DNA of 64,000 bases from Pseudoxanthomonas kaohsiungensis (lineage in GTDB: Bacteria > Pseudomonadota > Gammaproteobacteria > Xanthomonadales > Xanthomonadaceae). The notes beneath the pieces were generated by a model. It was not told the DNA's origin. It saw only the letters and a list, made by a program, of their open reading frames with translations, and ran no database searches. Every line of letters begins with the position of its first letter. The first letter of the stretch is position 1. The stretch is taken from positions 480,567-544,566 of the forward strand of contig NZ_PDWO01000001.1 of assembly GCF_010211765.1 (NCBI RefSeq), in the 5' to 3' direction. Positions 53,999 through 64,000 of the stretch are shown here, in pieces. The translations under genes were made by a program, and so were the position numbers.

Positions 53999-54391
53999 GT
54001 GAGCCCTTCCGCGCCCTCAATCGCCTCCCTACTGCGTGCCGGTTTCCTGGCACTGCTGGTATTGGGGCTGTTGGTGCGGCCTGTGCTCAACCAGATCGGG
54101 GGTGTGCATAGCCTTGTGCACGCGGCGTCTGAAGCTGCCGACCACGGCCTTGCCCACGATCACGGCCACGATCACGGCCATTCGGGTGACTCTGACCCGC
54201 AGCCGGATACGGACCATACCAAGGGTGCCCACGGCTTGATGCACCAGGCCGATGCCGGCAGTGCGAGCGGCATCCTGGCCAGCTGGCACATGGCTGACGA
54301 GCGGTCTTCTGGCATCGCGCCGGCGGCTGTGGAAAGGCCGGCCCCACCCTCCAAGCAACCCAGCTCTCCGTTCCGACCTCCGATCGTCTGA
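53999..54391 (+). CDS. His-rich exported protein of the czc cluster (CzcI-like)
   Basis: This 130-residue protein has an N-terminal hydrophobic segment (LLRAGFLALLVLGLLVRPVL) and a His/Asp-rich stretch (DHGLAHDHGHDHGHSGDSD) that should bind divalent metal. Position directly before czcC fits the small CzcI-type or DUF2946-like periplasmic proteins seen at the head of czc operons. The start is GTG at 53999, and no better one exists upstream. The role (metal buffering or modulation of efflux) is inferred from composition. Confidence 0.65.
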   Translation: MSPSAPSIASLLRAGFLALLVLGLLVRPVLNQIGGVHSLVHAASEAADHGLAHDHGHDHGHSGDSDPQPDTDHTKGAHGLMHQADAGSASGILASWHMADERSSGIAPAAVERPAPPSKQPSSPFRPPIV

Positions 54392-54457
54392 CGCCCGTGC
54401 AGGCCCCGTGCGGGCCTGTCCATTGCTGTCGTCCTGTCGATCACATGGAGGTCCTCC

Positions 54458-55708
54458 GTGACTTTGCGTCTGTTGTGGGTCCTGGCCTTGGCCGGGACCT
54501 GCGGCGCGGTGCCGTGCGCACGCGCCGCTGAACCCTTGCGTCTGGAGCAGGCGATTGCCCGCGCTCTGGACTCCAATCCCCTGGTGGCGGCCGAGTCGGC
54601 CCAGTTGCAGGCCGTGGAAGCACGTGCCCGCCGCGAAGGTATGGCGCCCCAGTTCACTCTTGGCGGCGAGCTTGAAAACGTCGCCGGTACCGGCACGCTC
54701 AGCGGCATGGATTCGGCCGAATCCACCCTGCGCATCGGCCGGATCATCGAGCTGGGCGGCAAGCGCGCAGCCCGGCAGGCACTCGGCGCAGCCGAAGTCG
54801 ACCAGCAACAGAACGCCATCTGGAGCGCGCGCCTGGACATGACCCAGCGCACCGCGGGGCGGTTCATCGAGGTCGTGCTGGACCAGAAGCGGCTGGAGTT
54901 TGCCGAGCAGCGCGTGGCCCAGTCCGAGCGTACCCGCCGCGAGGTAGCCTCGTGGGTCCAGGCCGCGCGCAATCCGGAGTCGGACCTGGCCGCGGCCGAC
55001 ATCGCGCTGGCCACGGCCGAACTCGAACGCGAACACGCCGAACACGAGTTGGCCAGTGCGCGTAATGCCCTGGCGGCAACCTGGGGAGGCACTGCCGCCG
55101 ACTTCGGGCAAGCCCAGGGCGAACTCGAAGCACTGCCGCCGCTGCCGGAGTTCGAAGCGCTGGCCGCCCGGCTGCCCGATACCGACGAGCAACATGCGCT
55201 GCAGCTGGAAGCACGCACCATTGCCGCCCGTCGCAAAGTCGCCGAGGCCAGTGCCCGTCCGGACGTGAATGTCTCGCTCGGCGTGCGCCGGCTCGAGGCG
55301 TTCGACGACCAGGGCCTGGTAATGTCGGTGGCGGTCCCGCTCGGTAGCCGGCCACGCGCCAACCTGGCCATCGCCGAAGCCGACGCCCAGCTCGCGGCGG
55401 TCGAAGCGCGCCAGCAGGCCGGCCAGTCCGAGCGCCGGCAGGAGCTGTTCGAGCGTTACCAGGAGCTGCGGCACGCGCGGACCGAGGTCGAAGCCCTTAC
55501 CAGCCGGATGCTGCCCAAGGCCGAGCAGGCCCTGGCACTGACCCGGCGTGGCTTCGAAGCCGGCCGATTCTCCTTCCTGTCGCTCTCGCAGGCGCAGCAG
55601 ACCCTCTTCGAACTGCGTGGGCGACTCGTCGAAGCCTACGCCCGCTACCACACCCTGATGGTCGAGGTGGACCGCCTCACCGCCATCCCGCAGGACACCA
55701 CTCCATGA
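54458..55708 (+). CDS. czcC: Outer-membrane efflux protein CzcC
   Basis: This 416-residue TolC-type outer-membrane channel has a signal peptide (AVPCARAAEPLRLEQAI) and two outer-membrane-factor repeats rich in coiled-coil Glu/Ala/Arg (AEQRVAQSERTRREVASW, RRQELFERYQELRHARTEV). The motif STLRIGRIIELGGKRAAR is typical of CzcC/CusC relatives in metal efflux. It would complete a tripartite pump with CzcB and CzcA. The GTG start has GGAG upstream. The stop overlaps czcB. Confidence 0.9.
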   Translation: MTLRLLWVLALAGTCGAVPCARAAEPLRLEQAIARALDSNPLVAAESAQLQAVEARARREGMAPQFTLGGELENVAGTGTLSGMDSAESTLRIGRIIELGGKRAARQALGAAEVDQQQNAIWSARLDMTQRTAGRFIEVVLDQKRLEFAEQRVAQSERTRREVASWVQAARNPESDLAAADIALATAELEREHAEHELASARNALAATWGGTAADFGQAQGELEALPPLPEFEALAARLPDTDEQHALQLEARTIAARRKVAEASARPDVNVSLGVRRLEAFDDQGLVMSVAVPLGSRPRANLAIAEADAQLAAVEARQQAGQSERRQELFERYQELRHARTEVEALTSRMLPKAEQALALTRRGFEAGRFSFLSLSQAQQTLFELRGRLVEAYARYHTLMVEVDRLTAIPQDTTP

Positions 55709-56940
55709 ACCGTCTGATCACAGCCCTGCTGCTCACCCTTTCACTGGCGGCCTGCCAGCGCGATACGCCCGCCGCCGAGGGTGGTGAGGGAACCGCCGCC
55801 GCCGCGCCCGCCGGCGATTACGAACGCGGCCCGCACCGTGGCCGGATGCTGCGCGATGGCGATTTCGCCCTCGAGGTCACCATCTTCGAAACCAACGTGC
55901 CGCCGCAGTTCCGCCTCTACGCCTATCAGGACGGCAAGCCCCTGCCGGCCGACAGTGTCGTGCCGACCATCACCCTCAAGCGTCTCGATGGTGAGAACAA
56001 CGTGTTCACCTTCAAGCCCGAAGGCGAGTTCCTGACCGGCAGCGGCACGGTCACCGAGCCGCATTCGTTCGACGTGGAAGTCACCGCCGAACATGCCGGC
56101 AAGAAGCATCGCTGGGATTACGCTTCCTACGAAGGCCGGACGTCTATCGCCGCCGACGCCGCCCGCCAGGCCGGCGTGGTGGTCGAGCCGGCCGGCGCGG
56201 CGACCATCCGCGAGACCGTCCAGTTGATGGGCAATGTCGCCGTCGATGCCAACCGCCTGGCCGAGGTGAAGGCACGCTTTCCCGGTGTCGTCAGGTCGGT
56301 CCACGTCCAGCAGGGCGACGCGGTCAAGCGCGGCCAGACGCTGGTGACGGTCGAGGGCAACGACAGCATGCGGACCTATCCGGTCACCGCCCCGTTCGAT
56401 GGCGTGGTCCTCAACCGCTTCACCAATGTCGGCGACGTGGCCGACGGCAACACGCTGGTCGAAGTCGCCAACCTTGCGGACGTGTGGGTGGAACTGCGCG
56501 CGATCGGCGCCGATGCGGAGAAGATCGCGGCCGGTCAACCCGTCCGGATCACCTCGGCCACCGGCGAGAAGAGCGTGGACGGCACCCTGGCCAGCCTGCT
56601 TCCGCTCGCGTCGGGCCAGAGCGTGGTCGCCCGCGCCAGCATTCCCAATCCGGACGGACGCTGGAGGCCAGGCATGGCGGTCTCGGCCGAGGTCACGGTG
56701 GACTCGAAAGAAGTGCCGCTGGCGGTGAAGGAATCCGGATTGCAGCGGTTCCGCGATTTCACCGTGGTGTTCGCCCAGGTCGATGACACCTACGAGGTGC
56801 GAATGCTGGAGCTGGGCGCGCGCGACGGAGAGTACGCCGAAGTGCTGGGTGGCCTGAAGCCGGGCACTGCCTATGTCTCCGAGCAGAGCTTCCTGATCAA
56901 GGCCGACGTCGACAAGTCCGGCGCCAGCCACGACCACTGA
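55705..56940 (+). CDS. czcB: Periplasmic adaptor CzcB, lipoprotein
   Basis: This 411-residue membrane fusion protein has a lipobox (LLLTLSLAACQRD) and HlyD-type hairpin and lipoyl-like segments (VVRSVHVQQGDAVKRGQTL, TAPFDGVVLNRFTNVGDV). It has an N-terminal extension with ERGPHRGRMLRDGDFALEV, as seen in CzcB-like proteins, and ends in His-Asp-His. The ATG overlaps the czcC stop. The tripartite HME-RND system exports cobalt, zinc, cadmium or nickel, and specificity cannot be read here. Confidence 0.92.
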   Translation: MNRLITALLLTLSLAACQRDTPAAEGGEGTAAAAPAGDYERGPHRGRMLRDGDFALEVTIFETNVPPQFRLYAYQDGKPLPADSVVPTITLKRLDGENNVFTFKPEGEFLTGSGTVTEPHSFDVEVTAEHAGKKHRWDYASYEGRTSIAADAARQAGVVVEPAGAATIRETVQLMGNVAVDANRLAEVKARFPGVVRSVHVQQGDAVKRGQTLVTVEGNDSMRTYPVTAPFDGVVLNRFTNVGDVADGNTLVEVANLADVWVELRAIGADAEKIAAGQPVRITSATGEKSVDGTLASLLPLASGQSVVARASIPNPDGRWRPGMAVSAEVTVDSKEVPLAVKESGLQRFRDFTVVFAQVDDTYEVRMLELGARDGEYAEVLGGLKPGTAYVSEQSFLIKADVDKSGASHDH

Positions 56941-60854
<3,914 letters not shown>

Positions 60855-60865
60855 CCGAGAGACCC

Positions 60866-61510
60866 ATGTCGACCATTCCTAACTACGTACATCCCACCAA
60901 CCGCCAGCTGATGCGGGCCACGCTCCTGTCACTGATCGTGGCTGGCCTGATCCTGGTCACGATCGTCCTTCCGGCCGAGTTCGGCATCGATCCCACCGGG
61001 ATCGGCAAGCGCCTTGGGCTGACGACGCTGAGTGAGAGTGAAGCCCCGGCCGCCGTCGTTCCCGTTGCCGCACCGGCATCAGCCGACGAGGCCAAGCTCA
61101 ACAGCCAGCTGGCTGCCCGGGCGCAGGCGACATTTGGTGCTTTCGACGGCCAGACGCTGGATGCCTCCGCGTTCTCCGCCAGCAGCGGTACGCCCCATCA
61201 GCAATCCTTCACCGTGACCCTCGAGCCGGGGAAGGGAGCGGAGGTGAAGGCCAAGCTCAAGGCCGGTGACGGCATGGTGTTCCACTGGGTTGCAAACGGC
61301 GACGTTGCGGTCGATATGCATGGCGAACGCCCAGAGGTGAAGAATGCCTGGACCACCTACGCCGTGGAAGCCGCGCAACGCGAATCGGCAGGCACCTTCA
61401 TCGCGCCTTTCGAGGGAACCCATGGTTGGTTCTGGCAAAACCGTGGCACGCAACCGGTGACCGTCACCGTGGATGTGAGCGGATTTCAATCCGACCTGTA
61501 CAAGCCTTGA
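60866..61510 (+). CDS. Transmembrane anchor protein of metal-efflux clusters
   Basis: This 214-residue protein has one N-terminal membrane helix (ATLLSLIVAGLILVTIVLPA), an Ala/Pro linker and a periplasmic beta-rich domain (FTVTLEPGKGAEVKAKLKAG, HGWFWQNRGTQPVTVTVDVS). Proteins of this layout occur beside HupE-like genes in Ni/Co/Zn resistance clusters and are called transmembrane anchor proteins. Their function is unknown. It follows the HupE-like gene by 11 bases with GAGAGACCC before the ATG. Confidence 0.75.
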   Translation: MSTIPNYVHPTNRQLMRATLLSLIVAGLILVTIVLPAEFGIDPTGIGKRLGLTTLSESEAPAAVVPVAAPASADEAKLNSQLAARAQATFGAFDGQTLDASAFSASSGTPHQQSFTVTLEPGKGAEVKAKLKAGDGMVFHWVANGDVAVDMHGERPEVKNAWTTYAVEAAQRESAGTFIAPFEGTHGWFWQNRGTQPVTVTVDVSGFQSDLYKP

Positions 61511-61585
61511 TGCGCATCTAGTGCATCGTTCTGCCGCACAAGCGGCCCCGTCCGGCGGTTGTTCCGCCACTATTGGAGAAGTTCC

Positions 61586-61840
61586 ATGAAGCTCAACATG
61601 CTCGTTTGTGCCATGGCCCTCGGCCTGTCCGCTGCCGCCGCTCAAGCTCATGACCCGGCGTTGCACGATCCGGCCGAGACAACGGCCCCCTCCAAGCCCA
61701 AGGCCACCACCTGCGCCCAGCTCGCCGACTCGCGCTACTCGGCGGACGCCAGCGATCCGAAGGTGAAAGAGCTCAAGGCCCGCTGCGAGGCGGAGAAGAA
61801 GGCGGGCGAAAAAGCCGCTAACGCCAAGAAGCCGGTCTGA
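61586..61840 (+). CDS. Small exported lysine-rich protein
   Basis: This 84-residue protein has a signal peptide (ALGLSAAAAQAHDPALHD) and a mature part with ATTCAQLADSRYSADASDPKV and a Lys/Ala-rich tail, including two cysteines about 30 residues apart. It resembles small periplasmic proteins found in metal clusters, and His residues follow the cleavage site. ATG 61586 has TGGAGAAG upstream. The function is unknown. Confidence 0.72.
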   Translation: MKLNMLVCAMALGLSAAAAQAHDPALHDPAETTAPSKPKATTCAQLADSRYSADASDPKVKELKARCEAEKKAGEKAANAKKPV

Positions 61841-61925
61841 TCGAACTGCCGGGCGGCGAATGCCGCCCGGCATCGGGCCGGACCATTCCAGCAAGCTCGC
61901 ACCATGCCACTTCGGAAGCGCCACC

Positions 61926-63149
61926 ATGCTTGAAGTGCTGCGTCACCCGCAATTCCGACGGCTGTTCACCGCCCAGCTCGTCGCACTGGTCGGCACCGGC
62001 TTGGCCACCGTCGCCCTTGCCTTGCTTGCCTACGATCTGGCCGGGCCGTCGGCCGGTGCAGTTCTGGGCACCGCGCTGGCAATCAAGATGGTGGTCTACG
62101 TCCTGCTGTCTCCCCTGTCCGGGGCGATGGTGCCGCTCAACCTGCGCAAGCCCGTACTCGTTGCTCTGGATCTGGTGCGCGCGGCTGTAGCGCTGACCCT
62201 GCCATTCGTGACCGAGATCTGGCAGGTCTATGTGCTCATCGCGCTACTGCAATCGGCATCAGCCTGCTTCACCCCGCTATTCCAAGCACTGATTCCCGAA
62301 ATCCTCAAGGAGGAACGCGACTACACCCGCGCCCTGAGCCTGTCGCGGCTGGCCTACGACCTGGAGAGCCTGCTGAGCCCGGCACTGGCTGCAGCCCTAC
62401 TTACCCTGGTCAGTTTCCATGGCCTGTTCGCCGGCACGTCGATCGGATTCGTCCTGTCGGCCGTGCTCGTCGTGACCACGGCCTTCCCGGTCGCGCAGGC
62501 GGCCTCGCGCACAGGCAGCCCTTACCACCGCGCCTTGCGCGGCATGCGCATCTACCTGCACACGCCCCGACTGCGCGGGCTGCTGGCGCTCAACCTCTGC
62601 GCTGCAGCCGGCGGCGCCATGGTGTTCGTCAATACGGTGGTGATCGTGCGCAGTGAGCTTGGCGGGGGGGAGCGCGAAGTCGCGTGGCTGCTTGCCGCCT
62701 TCGGCATCGGATCGATGCTGATGGCGCTGTCGTTGCCATGGGTGCTCGATCGCCGCTCCGATCGCCAGGTGATGCTCGTCGGCGGCGCCGCCATGGCGGC
62801 ACTCCTGCTGGCGGCAGCGTCGTACTGGTTCGTATCCGGCGGCCATGTCCGCTGGTCACTCGTAGTCCCTACATGGACAGCGCTGGGACTTGCATATGCG
62901 GCGCTGGTCACGCCCGGTGGCCGGCTGCTTCGCCGGTCGGCAAGCGAAGAGGATCTGCCGTTCCTGTTCGCCGCGCAGTTCTCCCTGTCGCATGCGTGCT
63001 GGCTGATCGCGTACCCGCTGGCCGGGTGGATCGGCGCCAGATTCGGCTTGGCTGTGGCCCTGCTGGGCTTAGCCTCAATGGCAGTGCTGGGAACGCTGTT
63101 CGCCTCGATTACCTGGCGTCGCGGGGATGAACGGGTTTCCTCGGCCTGA
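61926..63149 (+). CDS. MFS transporter of the metal cluster
   Basis: This 407-residue inner-membrane protein has about 12 helices and major-facilitator features. FTAQLVALVGTGLATVALAL, PLSGAMVPLNLRKPVLVALD and WVLDRRSDRQVMLVGG match the MFS family containing NreB-like nickel exporters and enterobactin exporters. Its position at the end of the czc-like operon suggests metal efflux, but the substrate is not proven. ATG 61926 follows GGAAGCGCCACC. Confidence 0.82.
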   Translation: MLEVLRHPQFRRLFTAQLVALVGTGLATVALALLAYDLAGPSAGAVLGTALAIKMVVYVLLSPLSGAMVPLNLRKPVLVALDLVRAAVALTLPFVTEIWQVYVLIALLQSASACFTPLFQALIPEILKEERDYTRALSLSRLAYDLESLLSPALAAALLTLVSFHGLFAGTSIGFVLSAVLVVTTAFPVAQAASRTGSPYHRALRGMRIYLHTPRLRGLLALNLCAAAGGAMVFVNTVVIVRSELGGGEREVAWLLAAFGIGSMLMALSLPWVLDRRSDRQVMLVGGAAMAALLLAAASYWFVSGGHVRWSLVVPTWTALGLAYAALVTPGGRLLRRSASEEDLPFLFAAQFSLSHACWLIAYPLAGWIGARFGLAVALLGLASMAVLGTLFASITWRRGDERVSSA

Positions 63150-63209
63150 CCCAAGCCGATGGGCCCGAAGAAAGGAGCGCTCAACAACCCGCGTTCGATC
63201 AGGTCCCTG

Positions 63210-63237
63210 ATGTCTGCTTTGGGTCGGAAGCGGACAT
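63210..63237. repeat. Short hairpin past the metal cluster
   Basis: ATGTCTGCTT pairs with AAGCGGACAT (one G-T wobble) around TGGGTCGG, 60 bases after the MFS gene. A degraded copy (ATGTCTGCTTTCGGCAAAAGGACAC) lies before the cluster at 53906-53930 in the same orientation. Confidence 0.6.
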
Positions 63238-63250
63238 CGAGCATCATTCC

Positions 63251-63790
63251 TTACAACGACCCAGCGGGGCGGACAGTGTTTCGGACGTCAGCGAGAGTCT
63301 GGCCATTCAGCACAGACCATGGCTGATTCCACAGCGGCCACCCATGGCGCTCGTCCGGGCCGTCGCCCAGCAGGACGCCGATCGCAATCGGTTGGGCGCC
63401 GGGTCCGGGGTCGCCGCACCGGAGCGCGGGCCTTTCCGGTCCGGACGGCGGGCTCGCAGGCCCGCGCGCAACGCTCCCGGCGTTGCGCGCAAGGCTTGGA
63501 GCTCCGGCGGCGGGGCTCTTTGGCTTGCGCGCAAGGCAGGCGAGCTCCGATCGCAAGGCTTTTCGCCTTGCGCGCAAGGCTCGCCAGTTTCTGCGCAAGG
63601 TAATTTGGCTTGCGCGCGAGGCTTTCTGCCTTGCGAACGCAAGGTTCCGGGGCTTGCGCGCAGGGCCCGGAGCGTCGCGCGCAAGCCTTTTTGCCTCGCG
63701 CGCAAGCCGGAAAGCCCCACGGCCGGAGCTCGCCGGCTCGCGTGCACGGCTCTGAAGGTCGTGTGCAAAGGCTTCGAGGCTTGTGCTCAA
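63251..63790 (-). other. Doubtful reading frame over heptad-repeat tract
   Basis: A 179-codon frame would encode a protein made mostly of degenerate seven-residue units of the form xxLARxx (GAFRLAREAKRLARD, WRALRARRKALRSE), then a non-repetitive C-terminus (HGWPLWNQPWSVLNG). The same DNA has open, heptad-like frames on both strands, so periodic DNA and not a selected protein may explain it. No signal peptide or known domain is seen. I do not call it a gene. Confidence 0.3.
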
Positions 63791-63840
63791 GGCTTAAGGA
63801 CTTGATCGCGAGGCTGGGAGGCTTGCGCGCGGGGGCGCGG
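63460..63840. repeat. 21-bp-periodic repeat tract with CTTGCGCGCAAG palindrome
   Basis: TTGCGCGC recurs at 63483, 63525, 63568, 63610 and 63654, that is at 42-44-base steps, with weaker copies (for example TTGCGAACGCAAGG at 63631) half-way, giving a basic period near 21. Each core is the palindrome CTTGCGCGCAAG or a variant. The tract lies between the metal cluster and an insertion sequence. Confidence 0.75.
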
Positions 63841-63876
63841 CAGCTCGACGACGGAACCGGGGGGCGGGGGCTGGGG

Positions 63877-63899
63877 GGGTGTCCGATTTTTTGTGTGCA
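63877..63899. repeat. Putative terminal inverted repeat of IS256-family element
   Basis: GGGTGTCCGATTTTTTGTGTGCA lies just outside the transposase 3' end, in the place and style of an IS256-family end. The preceding G-rich tract may be flanking DNA. The other end is outside the window. Confidence 0.5.
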
Positions 63900-63908
63900 G
63901 GGCAGTGA

Positions 63909-64000
63909 TCAAGGTACTGCCCGCTCGATGCGGTCACCGAACAGTATCGCGAACTGGTTCATGGCGGCGGTCCAGTGGATCGGGGGCTTGTTCCAGATCG
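63909..64000 (-). mobile_element. IS256-family transposase, C-terminal fragment (cut by window)
   Basis: The visible 29 codons read KPPIHWTAAMNQFAILFGDR near the end and stop with TGA at 63909. The WTxAMNQFAILFGDR pattern is the C-terminus of IS256 (mutator-type) transposases. The rest lies beyond the window, so intactness is unknown. An inverted-repeat-like end follows within 30 bases. Confidence 0.75.

Noticed and set aside
53709..54053. 114-codon open frame on the minus strand
   Set aside because: It is Arg/Ser-rich with no hydrophobic core, no domain and no ribosome site, and it overlaps the start of the His-rich metal-cluster gene.
63460..63840. Periodic repeat considered as a CRISPR array
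   Set aside because: The period is about 21 bp with degenerate units and no unique spacers of constant length, and no cas genes are nearby.

Overview
The window is GC-rich DNA from a gammaproteobacterium of the Xanthomonadaceae (Lysobacter, Luteimonas, Pseudoxanthomonas or Stenotrophomonas type). The evidence is the family-typical gene content and order, the many GTAG-type REP palindromes that resemble the SMAG repeats of Stenotrophomonas, and a threonine operon of Xanthomonas layout. No assignment below family level is possible from the sequence alone. All functions are read from motifs and context, not from database searches.

Layout. (1) 1-10022, minus strand: a polysaccharide-uptake locus read lacI-type regulator, TonB-dependent receptor, GH144-type glucanase lipoprotein, ABC solute-binding protein, two permeases, and a secreted discoidin-domain protein cut by the window edge. 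A beta-1,2-glucan-like substrate is inferred. (2) 10655-14053, plus: scpA-scpB-rluB. (3) 14221-18511: small exported and redox genes (osmC-like, trxC), an omega-amidase with its methionine/glutamine aminotransferase, and a DUF3293 gene. (4) 18654-25909, plus: a complete cytochrome c maturation set ccmABCDEFGHI. (5) 26099-29585: a metX-family acyltransferase, a cysteine-dioxygenase-like cupin, tRNA-Leu(CAA) and small conserved genes. (6) 29617-45893: a polyhydroxybutyrate region. Class III synthase phaC-phaE, an exported 3-hydroxybutyrate-oligomer hydrolase, 3-hydroxybutyrate dehydrogenase, a CrbR-type regulator, a CrbS-type hybrid kinase with a transporter domain, a second TonB receptor and a GntP-family permease sit together, interrupted by a nudix gene and repeats. 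(7) 46068-48023: two L,D-transpeptidase-family proteins. (8) 48201-53562, minus: thrA-thrB-thrC with a previously unmarked Ile/Thr-rich leader peptide. (9) 53999-63149, plus: a CzcCBA-type heavy-metal efflux cluster with accessory membrane proteins, probably acquired. (10) 63251-64000: a 21-bp-periodic repeat tract and the end of an IS256-family element.

Repeats are the most unusual part of the window. Four hairpin elements (E1-E4) have long, nearly perfect outer stems that differ completely from copy to copy around a shared double-hairpin core. GTAG REPs and TGTAGGAGC elements directly provide the stop codons of three genes. A precise 126-bp tandem duplication carries perfect DnaA boxes. Hexanucleotide microsatellites based on GGCAAC and GAGGCA occur at two distant intergenic sites.
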